64,000 nucleotides of DNA from the NCBI RefSeq assembly GCF_019449275.2, contig NZ_JAHZQZ020000006.1:149160-213159 (forward strand). Direction: 5' to 3'. The translations under genes and the position numbers were made by a program. The notes under the pieces are model-generated. The model searched no databases. It was given only the letters and a program-made list of their open reading frames with translations, and was not told the origin of the DNA. Source of the stretch: Microbacterium sp. HD4P20. GTDB lineage: Bacteria; Actinomycetota; Actinomycetes; Actinomycetales; Microbacteriaceae. Shown in pieces: positions 45,310 through 55,122 of this stretch (its first letter is position 1; every line of letters starts with the position of its first letter).

Positions 45310-46356
45310 ATGGCACAGCAGCCGCCGACGATCGCCGACGTCGCCCGTGAGGCGGGTGTCAGCAAAGGGCTCGTCTCGTTCGCGCTCAACGACCGCCCGG
45401 GCGTCTCAGCCGAGACGCGCGCGCGCATCCTCGAGGTCGCACGCGACCTCGGCTGGACGCCCAGCCTGCGCGCCCGGTCTCTCAGCACCGGCCGCTCCTT
45501 CGCGTGCGGCCTGGTGCTCGGACGCAGCCCCGACGTCATCGCCGCCGACCCGTTCTTCCACTCGTTCATCGCAGGGCTCGAGGACGAGTTCTCCACGTCG
45601 GGTCAGGTGCTCGTGCTTGCGGTCGCGACACCCGGTCGGCAGGAGTCCGAGACGTATCGCGGCCTCTCCGTCGACAAACGCGTCGACGGCGTGATCCTCA
45701 CCGACCTGCGCGTCCACGACCCGCGCCTCGAACTGGTCGATCGTCTCGGGCTCGCCGCGGTCACGCTGGGAGTGCCGGACGCCGAGACGCCGTTCTCGTC
45801 GGTATCCGTCGACGACGGCGCCGGCATCCACGCGGCGGTCCGTCACCTCGCCGACCTCGGGCACCGTCGCATCGCTCACATCGCAGGACCCGACGGGATG
45901 CTGCATGCCCGCACTCGCCGGCACGCGTTCGAGTCGGCGGCCATCGAGCTCGGACTGGTCGCGGCCTCGGTCGAGACCGACTTCAGCGCCGCGGAGGGGG
46001 CGGCCGCGACCGGCGCGTTGCTGGACGGCGACGCGCCCCCGACCGCGATCGTGTATTCCAACGACCACATGGCGATCGCGGGCCTCGGCGTGGCACGCCG
46101 GCGCGGACTGTCGGTGCCCGGCGACCTCTCGATCACCGGCTACGACGACACCGAGATCGGCCGCTACGTCAATCCGGCTCTCACCAGCGTCGCGACCGAT
46201 GCCCGGGAGTGGGGCCGCGTCGCGGCTCGCACTCTCCTCGGCGCCATCGAAGGCCACGCGACGGTGGACGTTCGCCTGGCCGAACCGACCCTCACCGTGC
46301 GCGAGTCCACCGGACCCGCGCCGACCGACATTCGCGGCGACCGTCGCGACCGATGA
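45310..46356 (+). CDS. LacI-family repressor of the sugar operon
   Basis: A 348-residue LacI protein: TIADVAREAGVSKGLVSFALN is the N-terminal helix-turn-helix, PGVSAETRARIL the hinge-proximal helix, followed by a periplasmic-binding-like effector domain (PTAIVYSNDHMAIAGL, SITGYDDTEIGRYVNPALTSV). An AAGGAG ribosome site is seen. It heads the operon it evidently controls through the twin operators at 45267 and 45284. The inducer is probably the imported oligosaccharide or its product. Confidence 0.92.
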   Translation: MAQQPPTIADVAREAGVSKGLVSFALNDRPGVSAETRARILEVARDLGWTPSLRARSLSTGRSFACGLVLGRSPDVIAADPFFHSFIAGLEDEFSTSGQVLVLAVATPGRQESETYRGLSVDKRVDGVILTDLRVHDPRLELVDRLGLAAVTLGVPDAETPFSSVSVDDGAGIHAAVRHLADLGHRRIAHIAGPDGMLHARTRRHAFESAAIELGLVAASVETDFSAAEGAAATGALLDGDAPPTAIVYSNDHMAIAGLGVARRRGLSVPGDLSITGYDDTEIGRYVNPALTSVATDAREWGRVAARTLLGAIEGHATVDVRLAEPTLTVRESTGPAPTDIRGDRRDR

Positions 46357-46367
46357 AGGAGCACGAG

Positions 46368-47648
46368 ATGCAACGACGCATGATCCTGGCGGCGGGAGCC
46401 GTGGCAGGTGTCCTGGCCCTGACGGGCTGCGGCGGTGGTGGCGGTGGCGACGCCGGCATGGACGGCCGCGGAGACATCACGATCTGGTATTCGAACAACG
46501 AGGCTGAGATCGCGTGGGGCGAGCAGATGGTCGAAGCCTGGAATTCCGAGAACCCCGACGAGCAGGTCACGGCCCAGGAGATCCCCGCGGGTGCATCCAG
46601 CGAAGAGGTGATCAGCGCCGCGATCACCGCCGGGAACGCTCCGTGCCTGATCTTCAACACCTCGCCCGCCGCGGTTCCGCAGTTCCAGAAGCAGGGCGGT
46701 CTGGTCAACCTGTCGGAGTTCGAGAACGGCGACGAGTACATCACCGAGCGCAGCGGCGAGATCGCCGAGCAGTACCGCTCGGAGGACGGCGGCTTCTACC
46801 AGCTGCCGTGGAAGTCGAACCCCGTCATGATCTTCTACAACAAGGCGATGTTCGCCCAGGCGGGCCTCGATCCCGAGAACCCGCCCCTGGCGACCTACGA
46901 CGAGTTCCTCGAGACGGCACGCACGCTCAAATCGGCCGGCGTCGCGCAGTACGCGATCAACCCGGCGCCGACGAGCGAGTTCTTCCAGTCCTGGTTCGAC
47001 TTCTACCCGCTGTACGCCGCGCAGACCGGCGGCACACTGCTCGTCGAGGACGGGGCGGCCACCTTCGACTCGGAGGACGGGCAGGCGGTCGCGCAGTTCT
47101 GGCGCACCCTCTACGAGGAGCAGCTCGCGGGCCAGGAGCAGTACCAAGGAGACGCCTTCGCCGACGGCTATTCCGCGATGTCGATCGTCGGCCCGTGGGC
47201 GATCTCGGTCTACGGCGACGACGTCGATTGGGGCGCCGTGCCGGTCCCGACGCAGGACGGGACGGCTCCGGAGGAGACCTGGACCTTCAGCGACGCCAAG
47301 AACGTGGGTCTGTTCACCGCGTGCGAGAACAAGGCGACGGCCTGGGACGTGCTGAAGTTCGCCACCAGCGAGGAGCAGGACGGCATCTGGCTCGAAGAGA
47401 CCGGACAGATGCCCTTGCGGCAGGACCTCACCGCCACGTACCCCGACTACTTCGAGGCGAACCCGGCCTACGAGCAGTTCGGCGACCAGGCCTCGCGCAC
47501 CGTCGAGGTGCCGAACGTGCCGAACTCGGTCGAGATCTGGCAGGTCTTCCGCGACGGCTACTCGGAGTCGGTGATCTTCGGCGAGAACGAGATCGACGCG
47601 TTCCTCACCGACACCGCAGCCGAGGTCGACGAACTCGCGGCAGGCTGA
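46368..47648 (+). CDS. Sugar ABC importer substrate-binding lipoprotein
   Basis: A 426-residue extracellular solute-binding protein (family 1). Lipobox ALTGC with Cys21, a Gly-rich linker, then ITIWYSNNEAEIAWGEQMVEAWNSENP and YQLPWKSNPVMIFYNKAMF, typical of oligosaccharide receptors. GAAGGAG lies 7 nt before ATG 46368, inside the end of the LacI gene. No importer ATPase is in the operon, so a shared MsiK-type ATPase encoded elsewhere is expected. Confidence 0.92.
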   Translation: MQRRMILAAGAVAGVLALTGCGGGGGGDAGMDGRGDITIWYSNNEAEIAWGEQMVEAWNSENPDEQVTAQEIPAGASSEEVISAAITAGNAPCLIFNTSPAAVPQFQKQGGLVNLSEFENGDEYITERSGEIAEQYRSEDGGFYQLPWKSNPVMIFYNKAMFAQAGLDPENPPLATYDEFLETARTLKSAGVAQYAINPAPTSEFFQSWFDFYPLYAAQTGGTLLVEDGAATFDSEDGQAVAQFWRTLYEEQLAGQEQYQGDAFADGYSAMSIVGPWAISVYGDDVDWGAVPVPTQDGTAPEETWTFSDAKNVGLFTACENKATAWDVLKFATSEEQDGIWLEETGQMPLRQDLTATYPDYFEANPAYEQFGDQASRTVEVPNVPNSVEIWQVFRDGYSESVIFGENEIDAFLTDTAAEVDELAAG

Positions 47649-47649
47649 C

Positions 47650-48639
47650 ATGAGCTCGACGGTGGCGGGGCCGGCCGGCCGGACCGGGGACGACCCGGAC
47701 CGCGCCGGGGCGGCTCCGCCTGCCGGGCGCTCGCCGGCGAACGGGAGAAGAACGCGCCGGCGGATGCTGGGGGCACAGCCCCTCGGCATCCTCTTCTCGG
47801 CACCGTATCTGGTGTTCGTGATCCTGGTCTTCGCGTGGCCCATCGTCTTCGCGGTGTGGATGTCGTTCCAGGACTACTTCTTCGCCGCGCCCGGCGCGCA
47901 GGTCGACAGGCCCTTCGTGGGCTTCGAGAACTACGTCACGGTTCTCACCGACCCCGACGTCTGGCAGTCGTTCGGCAACGTCGGAGTCTTCCTGCTCATC
48001 AACGTGCCGCTGACGGTGGCGCTGTCGATCGTCCTGGCGACGGCGCTCAACAACGTCGTGCACGCGCGGACCTTCTTCCGCGTCAGCTACTACGTGCCGT
48101 ACGTGACGGCGTCGGTGGCCGTCGTGGCGGTCTGGCTGTTCCTGTTCTCGAGCAACGGCCTGGTCAACAACGTCTTGGGGCCCCTTGCGCCCGACCCGTC
48201 GTGGCTCATCAACTCGAACCTCGCCATGCCGACGATCGCGCTCTTCGTGACCTGGAAGGGGCTCGGGTTCTACATCCTGCTCTATCTCGCGGCGCTTCAG
48301 AACGTGCCCAAGGAGCAGTACGAATCGGTGTCGATGGACGGCGGCGGCCGCATCCGGCAGTTCTTCTCGGTCACTGTGCCGGGCGTGCGGCCGGCCACGT
48401 TCCTCGTGTTGCTGCTGTCGACGATCACCGGCGCCAACCTCTTCACCGAGCCGTATCTGCTCACCGGCGGCGGCGGGCCCAATGGGGCATCCACGTCTCC
48501 GGTCCTGCTGATCTATCAGCGCGGCATCGAGCAGGGCAATCCTGACGTGGCGGCCGCGATCGGAGTGATCCTGATCATCTTCGTGCTGATTCTGGCCGCC
48601 ATCCAGCGCAAGTTCGTGGGCGGAGGGGACGAATCATGA
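47650..48639 (+). CDS. Sugar ABC importer permease, MalF-like
   Basis: A 329-residue permease with six membrane segments after a charged, disordered N-terminus of about 45 residues. LQNVPKEQYESVSMDGGGRIRQFFSVTVPGV is the EAA loop that contacts the ATPase (shown by YESVSMDGGGRIRQF). It starts 2 nt after the receptor stop and overlaps the next permease by 4 nt. Confidence 0.92.
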   Translation: MSSTVAGPAGRTGDDPDRAGAAPPAGRSPANGRRTRRRMLGAQPLGILFSAPYLVFVILVFAWPIVFAVWMSFQDYFFAAPGAQVDRPFVGFENYVTVLTDPDVWQSFGNVGVFLLINVPLTVALSIVLATALNNVVHARTFFRVSYYVPYVTASVAVVAVWLFLFSSNGLVNNVLGPLAPDPSWLINSNLAMPTIALFVTWKGLGFYILLYLAALQNVPKEQYESVSMDGGGRIRQFFSVTVPGVRPATFLVLLLSTITGANLFTEPYLLTGGGGPNGASTSPVLLIYQRGIEQGNPDVAAAIGVILIIFVLILAAIQRKFVGGGDES

Positions 48640-49475
48640 GGCGAGCTCTCGGCAGCAAGATCGCGCTCTACGTGGTGCTGAGCCTCGGCGCGCTGATCTT
48701 CCTCTTCCCGTTCTGGTACATGCTCGTCGGGTCGCTCCAGACGGATGTCGACGCGACCGTGGCGGGGGCGTTCCCCGATCCGTCCAACCTGACGGTGGAC
48801 AACTACGTCGCGATCAACGAGCGGATCAACCTCTTCCAGGGGCTGCTCAACTCGGGGATCTTCACGGGCGGCGTGATCCTGGGCACCGTGGTCTTCGGAG
48901 TTCTCGCCGGGTATGCACTCGCGGTTCTCAAGTGGCGTGGTCGCAGTGCCACCTTCGCCCTGGTCCTGCTGGTGCAGGTCGTGCCGTTCCAGCTGCTGAT
49001 GATCCCGCTCTACGTGATGATCGCGAGGGACTTCGGGCTGTCCGACAGTTATCTCGGCATGATCCTGCCGTTCCTGATCAACTCCACCGCGGTGCTCATC
49101 TTCCGGCAGTACTTCCTGCAGCTTCCGCAGGACCTCTTCTCGGCGGCGCGCATCGACGGTGCGGGGGAGTTCCGGCTGCTGTGGAACGTCGCCCTGCCCC
49201 TGGTGCGCCCGGCGCTGCTGACCGCGGTGCTGCTGACGTTCATCGGACCGTGGAACGAGTTCCTGTGGCCCTTCCTCATCACCAAGCAGGCGTCGATGCA
49301 GCCTCTGGCTGTCTCGCTCGCGAACTTCATCTCGAACATCGCAGCCTCGACCGCCAACCCGTTCGGCGCCATGATGGCCGGCGCCGTCGTGCTGGCGATC
49401 CCCGCGGTGACCCTGTTCATCGTCTTCCAGCGGTACTTCACGAGCAACGACCTCGGATCCGGAGTGAAAGGATGA
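48636..49475 (+). CDS. Sugar ABC importer permease, MalG-like
   Basis: A 279-residue permease with six membrane segments and the EAA loop LPQDLFSAARIDGAGEF. It pairs with the upstream permease. The ATGA overlaps on both sides show tight coupling with the upstream permease and with the phosphorylase gene. Confidence 0.92.
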   Translation: MRRALGSKIALYVVLSLGALIFLFPFWYMLVGSLQTDVDATVAGAFPDPSNLTVDNYVAINERINLFQGLLNSGIFTGGVILGTVVFGVLAGYALAVLKWRGRSATFALVLLVQVVPFQLLMIPLYVMIARDFGLSDSYLGMILPFLINSTAVLIFRQYFLQLPQDLFSAARIDGAGEFRLLWNVALPLVRPALLTAVLLTFIGPWNEFLWPFLITKQASMQPLAVSLANFISNIAASTANPFGAMMAGAVVLAIPAVTLFIVFQRYFTSNDLGSGVKG

Positions 49476-50554
49476 CCATGCCCGGAACAACCCCCTCGAT
49501 CCCATATCGGTTGACCCGGATGGGCGTCGTCATGACGCCCCAGCCCGGCGATCCGAACGAAGCAGAGGGCGTGCTCAACCCCGCATCGGGGCGCGGCCCG
49601 GACGGCGAGCTGTACCTGCTGCCCCGGCTCGTCGCCGAGGGCAACGTGTCGCGCGTCGGTCTGGCGCGCGTGGTCGTCGAGGACGGCGTCCCAGTGTCTG
49701 TCCAGCGCGAGGGCGTCGTGCTCGAGCCCGACCGCGGCTGGGAGCGCGGCGCCGGCAACGCCGGCGTCGAAGATCCGCGCACCACCTGGATCGACGTGCT
49801 CGGCCTGCACGTCATGACCTACGTCGCATACGGTCCGCTCGGCCCGCGCACGGCGATCGCGGTGTCGGACGACCTGCGCGAGTGGCGGCGTCTCGGGCCG
49901 GCGCTGTTCCGGTACCAGGACGAACTCGACATGGACCTGAATCTCTTCCACAACAAGGACACGGTGTTCTTCCCCGAGCCCGTGACGGCGCCTGATGGCA
50001 CCGAGGCCCTGGCGGTGCTGCACCGGCCCATGTGGGATCTCAGCGAGACCAAGCCCGGGCAGGGTGTGCGTCTGCCTGCCGGGATCGAGGATCCGCGCCA
50101 GTCGATCTGGATCAGCTACGTGCCGCTCGCCGCGGTGCGCGACGACCTCGCAAACCTCGTGCTGTGGGAGCAGCACCGATTCGTGGCGGGCCCCGAGTAC
50201 GCGTTCGAGGAGGTCAAGATCGGCGGCGGCCCGCCGCCGCTGCGGGTGCCGGAGGGGTGGCTCGTGCTGCACCACGGCGTGACCGGCGTGCTCGACAGCG
50301 CATTCGCGCAGCAGCAACGGGTCAATTACGCCGCGGGCGCTCTCCTGCTGGATGCTGCGGACCCGTCCCGCGTGATCGCCCGCACTCCCGAGCCGCTGCT
50401 CGCGCCCGAGACCGAGGACGAGCGCAGCGGCATCGTCCCCAACGTCGTCTTTCCGACGGCGATCGAAGAGGTCGACGGCCGCCTGTTCGTCTTCTACGGC
50501 ATGGCCGATTCCAAGATCGGCGTCGCGCTCCTGGACCGCACCGACGCCGGCTGA
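49472..50554 (+). CDS. GH130-family glycoside phosphorylase
   Basis: A 360-residue five-bladed beta-propeller enzyme. GVEDPRTTWID holds the catalytic aspartate of GH130 phosphorylases; EGVLNPASG, HNKDTVFFPEP and AVLHRPMWD supply phosphate- and sugar-binding residues, and YGMADSKIGVALLD ends the propeller. GH130 enzymes phosphorolyse beta-mannosides (beta-1,4- or beta-1,2-linked) inside the cell to mannose 1-phosphate, so the operon probably imports a short beta-mannoside. ATG 49478 is an alternative start, better spaced from AAAGG. No signal peptide, consistent with cytoplasmic action on imported sugar. Confidence 0.9.
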   Translation: MTMPGTTPSIPYRLTRMGVVMTPQPGDPNEAEGVLNPASGRGPDGELYLLPRLVAEGNVSRVGLARVVVEDGVPVSVQREGVVLEPDRGWERGAGNAGVEDPRTTWIDVLGLHVMTYVAYGPLGPRTAIAVSDDLREWRRLGPALFRYQDELDMDLNLFHNKDTVFFPEPVTAPDGTEALAVLHRPMWDLSETKPGQGVRLPAGIEDPRQSIWISYVPLAAVRDDLANLVLWEQHRFVAGPEYAFEEVKIGGGPPPLRVPEGWLVLHHGVTGVLDSAFAQQQRVNYAAGALLLDAADPSRVIARTPEPLLAPETEDERSGIVPNVVFPTAIEEVDGRLFVFYGMADSKIGVALLDRTDAG

Positions 50555-50574
50555 GAAAGGATCGAGGACTTCTG

Positions 50575-52638
50575 ATGAACACGCACGCACGACGGGGTGC
50601 GCGTGTGGTGGCAGCGTCCGCCGCCGTCGCACTCGCCTCGGCGCTCGCGGTGGCCGCACCGGCCGCCGCCGCGCCCGACCACCGGCAGACGCCGGCCGCG
50701 GCATCCGTCGCCACCGCCCCGCTGACCGAGCTCGCCCACCTCGACTTCCTGCTCGACGAGGCGACGCCGCCGGCGGACGTGCCGGGACACACGACGTACC
50801 GCCTCGATGCCGAGCCGTCGCTCGTGATGCCGTGGACCTACGCCGACGCGCGACCGGGCGGCACGTTCGAGCGGGTCGGCGGCGGTCCGCTCGATCCGGC
50901 GACCGGACACTGGGGACAGGGCGCGTACAACGCCGACGACATCTCGCGCGCCGCCGTCGTCTACCTGCGGCACTGGATGCAGACGGATGCCGACTCCAGT
51001 CGCGACACCGCGTACGAGCTGCTGCGCAGCCTCGCGTACCTGCAGACGACCGACGGGCCGAACGCCGGCAACGTCGTGCTGTGGATGCAGCCCGACGGCA
51101 CCCTCAACCCGTCGGCCGAGCCGATCGAGCTGCCCGACCCGTCGGATTCGGGACCGAGCTACTGGCTCGCGCGGACGGTGTGGGCTTTCGGAGAGGGCTA
51201 CGCCGCCTTCCAAGATGCCGACCCCGAGTTCGCGGCCTTCCTCGAGGACCGGCTCGGACTCGCGGTCGCGGCGATCGACCGGCAGGTGCTGTCGCGGTAC
51301 GGGCAGTGGGCTGAATCCGATGGCATGCGCGTGCCGTCGTGGCTGATCGTGGACGGGGCGGATGCCTCGGCCGAGGCCGTGCTCGGGCTCGCAGCGCGCG
51401 TGCGCGCAGTGCCCGGCGACGCGGTCGCCGCCGACGCCCTCCGCAAGCTCGCGGAGGGCATCGCCGCCATGTCGGCCGGCGACGCCGGTTCGTGGCCGTA
51501 CGGCGCGGTGCTGCCGTGGGCCCAGTCGCGCAGCATGTGGCACGGATGGGGCTCGCAGATGCCCGCGGCGCTGGCGGCGGCATCCGTCGCCCTCGATGAG
51601 CCGGGGCTCGCCGAACCCGCCGCCCGCGACGCTGCGCTGTTCACGACGACGCTCCTGACAGCGGGCGGGCCCGACAACGGATGGTTCCCGACCCCCGCCG
51701 ACCGCGTGCAGATCGCGTACGGTGCGGACTCGCGCGTGCAGTCGCTGCTCGCCGTGGCCGACGCGACGGGCTCGAGGGGGTTCGCCGATCTCGCGGCCAT
51801 GCAGGCGGCATGGTTCTTCGGCGCCAACCCGGCGGGCACGCCGATGTACGACCCCGCCACGGGCGTGACCTTCGACGGCATCCAGCCCGACGGTACCCAT
51901 TCCAATGGTGGCATCAACCGCAACAGCGGCGCCGAGAGCACGATCCACGGGCTGCTCACGATGCTGGCGCTGGACGCGCGGCCCGAGCTGGCCGCACGCG
52001 CCACGTCGATCGCCACGGTGTCGGCGCGTGACGGGCTGACGCTGGTCGAGGCCGAATCCTCGGCCGACACCTCGGGCGTCGTGTCGGCGCCGGAGCCATG
52101 GACGGGCGAGTCGCTCTGGTCGGGCGGCGCGCTGACGCTGGGTGCCGGCCAGCACGCGGTCTTCGACCTCGGCGCGGCGTCCGGTGATCGCTCGATCGAA
52201 CCGGTGGCGTGGTCCGAGCCCGGGGCCGAAACCTCCTCGAGGTGGCTCGCCGGCCACCGTCCGCTCGGAACCCTCGACATCACCGGTCCGCAGCAGGGGA
52301 TCTCGCCGACTCCGGGCGTGCTGCTGCCGCACCCCCTCGAGCGTGACGTGCCCGCCCGCGCTGCGACGGTGCGGGTCGACGTCGAGCGCGGCACTCTCAT
52401 GCTCGACGCGCTGATCGTCCGGCCCGCCGTGTCGCGCCTCGTGCTGAGCGGCGCGGGCAGCACCGAACTGGTGCACTCGACGATCGACCGGCCGCAGCCG
52501 GTGCGCGTCGGCGAATCGGGGGCGTCGCTGTCGGTGCGCGTCTACGACGCGTCCGGCTCGCTGATTCGCGAGCGCGGCATGCGGGGCGGCGCGATGATCG
52601 TGCTGCCTGCGGGAGGGTTCGCGATCGCGCAGTCCTGA
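50575..52638 (+). CDS. Large secreted protein, probable alpha-helical-toroid glycan enzyme with C-terminal beta domain
   Basis: A 687-residue exported protein. Signal peptide (Arg-rich start, Ala run, AAPAAAAPDH) without a lipobox. The middle part (about residues 60-480) is helical with aromatic motifs: YWLARTVWAFGEGY, SMWHGWGSQMPAAL, NRNSGAESTIHGLLTMLALD, as in (alpha/alpha)6-type glycoside-processing enzymes. The last about 200 residues open with LVEAESSADTSG and look like a CBM35/CBM6-type jelly roll. No family is identified with certainty. As last gene of the LacI operon it probably releases the oligosaccharide outside the cell. Twin terminators follow. Confidence 0.72.
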   Translation: MNTHARRGARVVAASAAVALASALAVAAPAAAAPDHRQTPAAASVATAPLTELAHLDFLLDEATPPADVPGHTTYRLDAEPSLVMPWTYADARPGGTFERVGGGPLDPATGHWGQGAYNADDISRAAVVYLRHWMQTDADSSRDTAYELLRSLAYLQTTDGPNAGNVVLWMQPDGTLNPSAEPIELPDPSDSGPSYWLARTVWAFGEGYAAFQDADPEFAAFLEDRLGLAVAAIDRQVLSRYGQWAESDGMRVPSWLIVDGADASAEAVLGLAARVRAVPGDAVAADALRKLAEGIAAMSAGDAGSWPYGAVLPWAQSRSMWHGWGSQMPAALAAASVALDEPGLAEPAARDAALFTTTLLTAGGPDNGWFPTPADRVQIAYGADSRVQSLLAVADATGSRGFADLAAMQAAWFFGANPAGTPMYDPATGVTFDGIQPDGTHSNGGINRNSGAESTIHGLLTMLALDARPELAARATSIATVSARDGLTLVEAESSADTSGVVSAPEPWTGESLWSGGALTLGAGQHAVFDLGAASGDRSIEPVAWSEPGAETSSRWLAGHRPLGTLDITGPQQGISPTPGVLLPHPLERDVPARAATVRVDVERGTLMLDALIVRPAVSRLVLSGAGSTELVHSTIDRPQPVRVGESGASLSVRVYDASGSLIRERGMRGGAMIVLPAGGFAIAQS

Positions 52639-52643
52639 TGAGG

Positions 52644-52717
52644 CCGCACCCGGCTGCCGGGGGGCCTGGCCGGGTGCGGTGGGGGACGGATGCCTCGGGC
52701 GGAGGCATCCGTCCCCC
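52644..52717 (+). terminator. Twin hairpin terminator of the sugar operon
   Basis: Hairpin one pairs CCGCACCCGG (52644-52653) with CCGGGTGCGG (52670-52679). Hairpin two pairs 52681-52696 with 52702-52717, a perfect 16-bp stem around a GGGCG loop. The second stem contains GGATGCC and GGCATCC, again the recurrent word as an inverted pair. Confidence 0.88.
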
Positions 52718-52762
52718 TCCCCGTGCTCGGGGCGGCGTGCCCGCCCCGGCTAGACTGACCGG

Positions 52763-53371
52763 GTGCTCACGGTCGCCGTTCTCATCTCGGGCACAGGGTC
52801 GAATCTGCGAGCCCTGCTCGATGCGGCCGCCGACCCCGATTACCCCGCGCGCGTCGTCGTCGTGGGCGCCGACCGCCAGGCCGAGGGCTTCGCCCATGCC
52901 GAGGAGTACGGCATCCCCACGTTCATGGTCCCGTACGCGCAGTTCGACAGTCGCGAGGAATGGGGCGCCGAACTCGGAGCCCAGCTCGCCGTCTGGCAGC
53001 CCGACCTGGTCGTGCTGAGCGGCCTCATGAGGCTGCTGCCCGCGACACTCGTCGACGAGTGGTCGCCGCGCATCATCAACACCCACCCGGCCTATCTGCC
53101 CGAGTTTCCCGGCGCGCACGGCGTCCGCGATGCGCTCGCCGCCGGCGTCGACCAGACCGGAGCGAGCGTCATCCTGGTCGACACCGGGGTCGACAGCGGC
53201 CCGATCCTCGCCCAGGAGCGCGTTCCCGTGCTCGCCGGCGACGACGAGCACACCCTCCACGAGCGCATCAAGCCCGTGGAGCGCCGGCTGCTCATCGACG
53301 TCGTACGCCGCATCGCGGACGGCGACCTCGACCTCGCCGCCCAGGCGGCATCCCGCGCCCCCGCACCCTGA
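52763..53371 (+). CDS. purN: Phosphoribosylglycinamide formyltransferase
   Basis: A 202-residue Pur[17 protein letters not shown] is the phosphate loop, [21 protein letters not shown] holds the catalytic Asn-His and the folate site, and the Asp follows in [11 protein letters not shown]. It formylates GAR in purine synthesis. The GTG start has TAGACT only 6 nt upstream and no ribosome site: leaderless. It is 29 nt from purH. Confidence 0.95.
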   Translation: MLTVAVLISGTGSNLRALLDAAADPDYPARVVVVGADRQAEGFAHAEEYGIPTFMVPYAQFDSREEWGAELGAQLAVWQPDLVVLSGLMRLLPATLVDEWSPRIINTHPAYLPEFPGAHGVRDALAAGVDQTGASVILVDTGVDSGPILAQERVPVLAGDDEHTLHERIKPVERRLLIDVVRRIADGDLDLAAQAASRAPAP

Positions 53372-53400
53372 CTTCGTCCCCAGCACCGAGGAGATCCGCC

Positions 53401-55005
53401 ATGGCCGGACCGAGCCACGACCCCGCCCTGTACCGCACCCGCGACGTCGTGCCCGTCCGCCGAGCGCTCGTCTCGGTCAGCGACAAGACCGACCTGCTGA
53501 AGCTCGCCGAGGCCCTGGCCGCCGCCGGCGTCGAGATCGTCTCCACCGGTTCGACGGCCGCGACGATCCGCGACGCCGGGTTCACCGTGACCGACGTGGC
53601 GAGCGTCACCGGTTTCCCCGAGTCGCTCGACGGCCGCGTGAAGACGCTGCACCCGAGCGTGCACGCGGGACTGCTCGCGGATCTGCGCCTCGAGGATCAC
53701 GAGCGGCAGCTCGCCGACCTCGACATCGAGCCGTTCGAGCTGGTCGTGGTGAACCTCTACCCGTTCGTCGAGACCGTGCGCTCCGGTGCCCAGGGCGACG
53801 ACGTCGTCGAGCAGATCGACATCGGCGGCCCGGCCATGGTGCGCGCCTCGGCGAAGAACTACGCCAACGTCGCCATCGTGGTCTCGCCGTCGTCCTACCC
53901 GGCGGTCATCGAGTCGCTCGGTGCCGGCGGCACGAGCCTCGTGCAGCGGCGTGAACTCGCGGCGAGGGCCTTCGCGCACACCGCGGAGTACGACCGCGCC
54001 GTCGCGACGTGGTTCTCGGAGGGCACGCTCACCGAGGAGGACCTTCCCGCGCACCTGACCATCAAGGCCGAGCGGCTCGAGACGCTGCGCTATGGCGAGA
54101 ACTCGCACCAGCGGGCCGCCATCTACACGCGCAACGGCGGCCACGGTATCGCGCAGGCCACGCAGCTGCAGGGCAAAGAGATGTCGTACAACAACTACGT
54201 CGACGCCGACGCCGCGCTGCGCGCCGCGTTCGACATGGTCAAGCCCGCCGTGGCCATCATCAAGCACGCCAATCCGTGCGGCATCGCCGTCACGGCGCCC
54301 CACGCGCTCGACCCCATCGCCAGCGCCCACCTGCGTGCTCACGAGTGCGACCCCGTGTCGGCGTTCGGCGGTGTGATCGCCGCCAACCGCACCGTCACGC
54401 TCAAGATGGCCGAGAACCTGCGCGACATCTTCACCGAGGTGATCGTGGCGCCGGACTTCGAGCCCGAGGCGCTCGAGGTCTTCCGGCTCAAGAAGAACCT
54501 GCGCATCCTGAAGCTGCCCGCCGACTGGCAGCAGGAGCGCATGGACGTGCGGCTGGTGTCGGGCGGACTTCTCCTCCAGGACGCTGACCGCTTCCCCGAC
54601 GACATCGAATCAGTCGCGAAGGACTGGCAGCTGGTGTCGGGCGAGCGCCCGGCCGACGAGGAGATGACGAACCTCATCTTCGCGTGGAAGTCGTGCCGCG
54701 CGGTCAAGTCGAACGCCATCGTCCTCGCGAAGAACTCGGCGACCGTGGGCATCGGCATGGGCCAGGTCAACCGCGTCGACTCGTGCCGGCTCGCGGTCGA
54801 GCGAGCCGGTGACCGCGTCGCCGGCTCGGTTGCGGCATCCGACGCCTTCTTCCCCTTCGCCGACGGGCCGCAGGTGCTCATCGACGCCGGCGTCGCGGCG
54901 ATCGTGCAGCCCGGGGGCTCGGTGCGCGACGACGAGGTCATCGCGGCGGCGCAGGCAGCGGGTGTCACGATGTTCTTCACGGGCGAGCGCCACTTCTTCC
55001 ACTGA
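53401..55005 (+). CDS. purH: Bifunctional AICAR transformylase/IMP cyclohydrolase
   Basis: A 534-residue PurH. N-terminal IMP cyclohydrolase ([37 protein letters not shown]) and C-terminal AICAR transformylase ([48 protein letters not shown]). It completes IMP synthesis. AGGAG precedes ATG 53401; purN-purH is an operon. The terminator at 55011 overlaps the type VII operator. Confidence 0.97.
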   Translation: MAGPSHDPALYRTRDVVPVRRALVSVSDKTDLLKLAEALAAAGVEIVSTGSTAATIRDAGFTVTDVASVTGFPESLDGRVKTLHPSVHAGLLADLRLEDHERQLADLDIEPFELVVVNLYPFVETVRSGAQGDDVVEQIDIGGPAMVRASAKNYANVAIVVSPSSYPAVIESLGAGGTSLVQRRELAARAFAHTAEYDRAVATWFSEGTLTEEDLPAHLTIKAERLETLRYGENSHQRAAIYTRNGGHGIAQATQLQGKEMSYNNYVDADAALRAAFDMVKPAVAIIKHANPCGIAVTAPHALDPIASAHLRAHECDPVSAFGGVIAANRTVTLKMAENLRDIFTEVIVAPDFEPEALEVFRLKKNLRILKLPADWQQERMDVRLVSGGLLLQDADRFPDDIESVAKDWQLVSGERPADEEMTNLIFAWKSCRAVKSNAIVLAKNSATVGIGMGQVNRVDSCRLAVERAGDRVAGSVAASDAFFPFADGPQVLIDAGVAAIVQPGGSVRDDEVIAAAQAAGVTMFFTGERHFFH

Positions 55006-55010
55006 ACCCA

Positions 55011-55044
55011 CCCCATGCGGATTCGGCGTCCGCGGGGCATGGGG
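55011..55044 (+). terminator. purH terminator sharing an arm with the type VII operator
   Basis: CCCCATGC (55011-55018) pairs with GCATGGGG (55037-55044), with inner GGA/TCC pairs. Its right arm is also the left half of the palindrome at 55039-55056. No T tract follows, so termination may be inefficient. Confidence 0.55.
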
Positions 55045-55084
55045 AATGCTCCCCATCGTGGTCGTTCGCGCTCGTCGATAGCAT
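55039..55084 (+). promoter_or_regulatory. Promoter and palindromic operator of type VII unit 1
   Basis: ATGGGGAATGCTCCCCAT (55039-55056) has perfect seven-base arms. TAGCAT (55079-55084) is a good -10; the -35 position is at the right edge of the palindrome. The same palindrome (one base different) stands at 63853 before the WXG100-like gene, also followed by CGTG and by a -10 after 23 nt there against 22 nt here. Confidence 0.7.
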
Positions 55085-55122
55085 GAGGCGACTGTTCGTG
55101 GATGCGGGGGCGAGGCGCAGCG

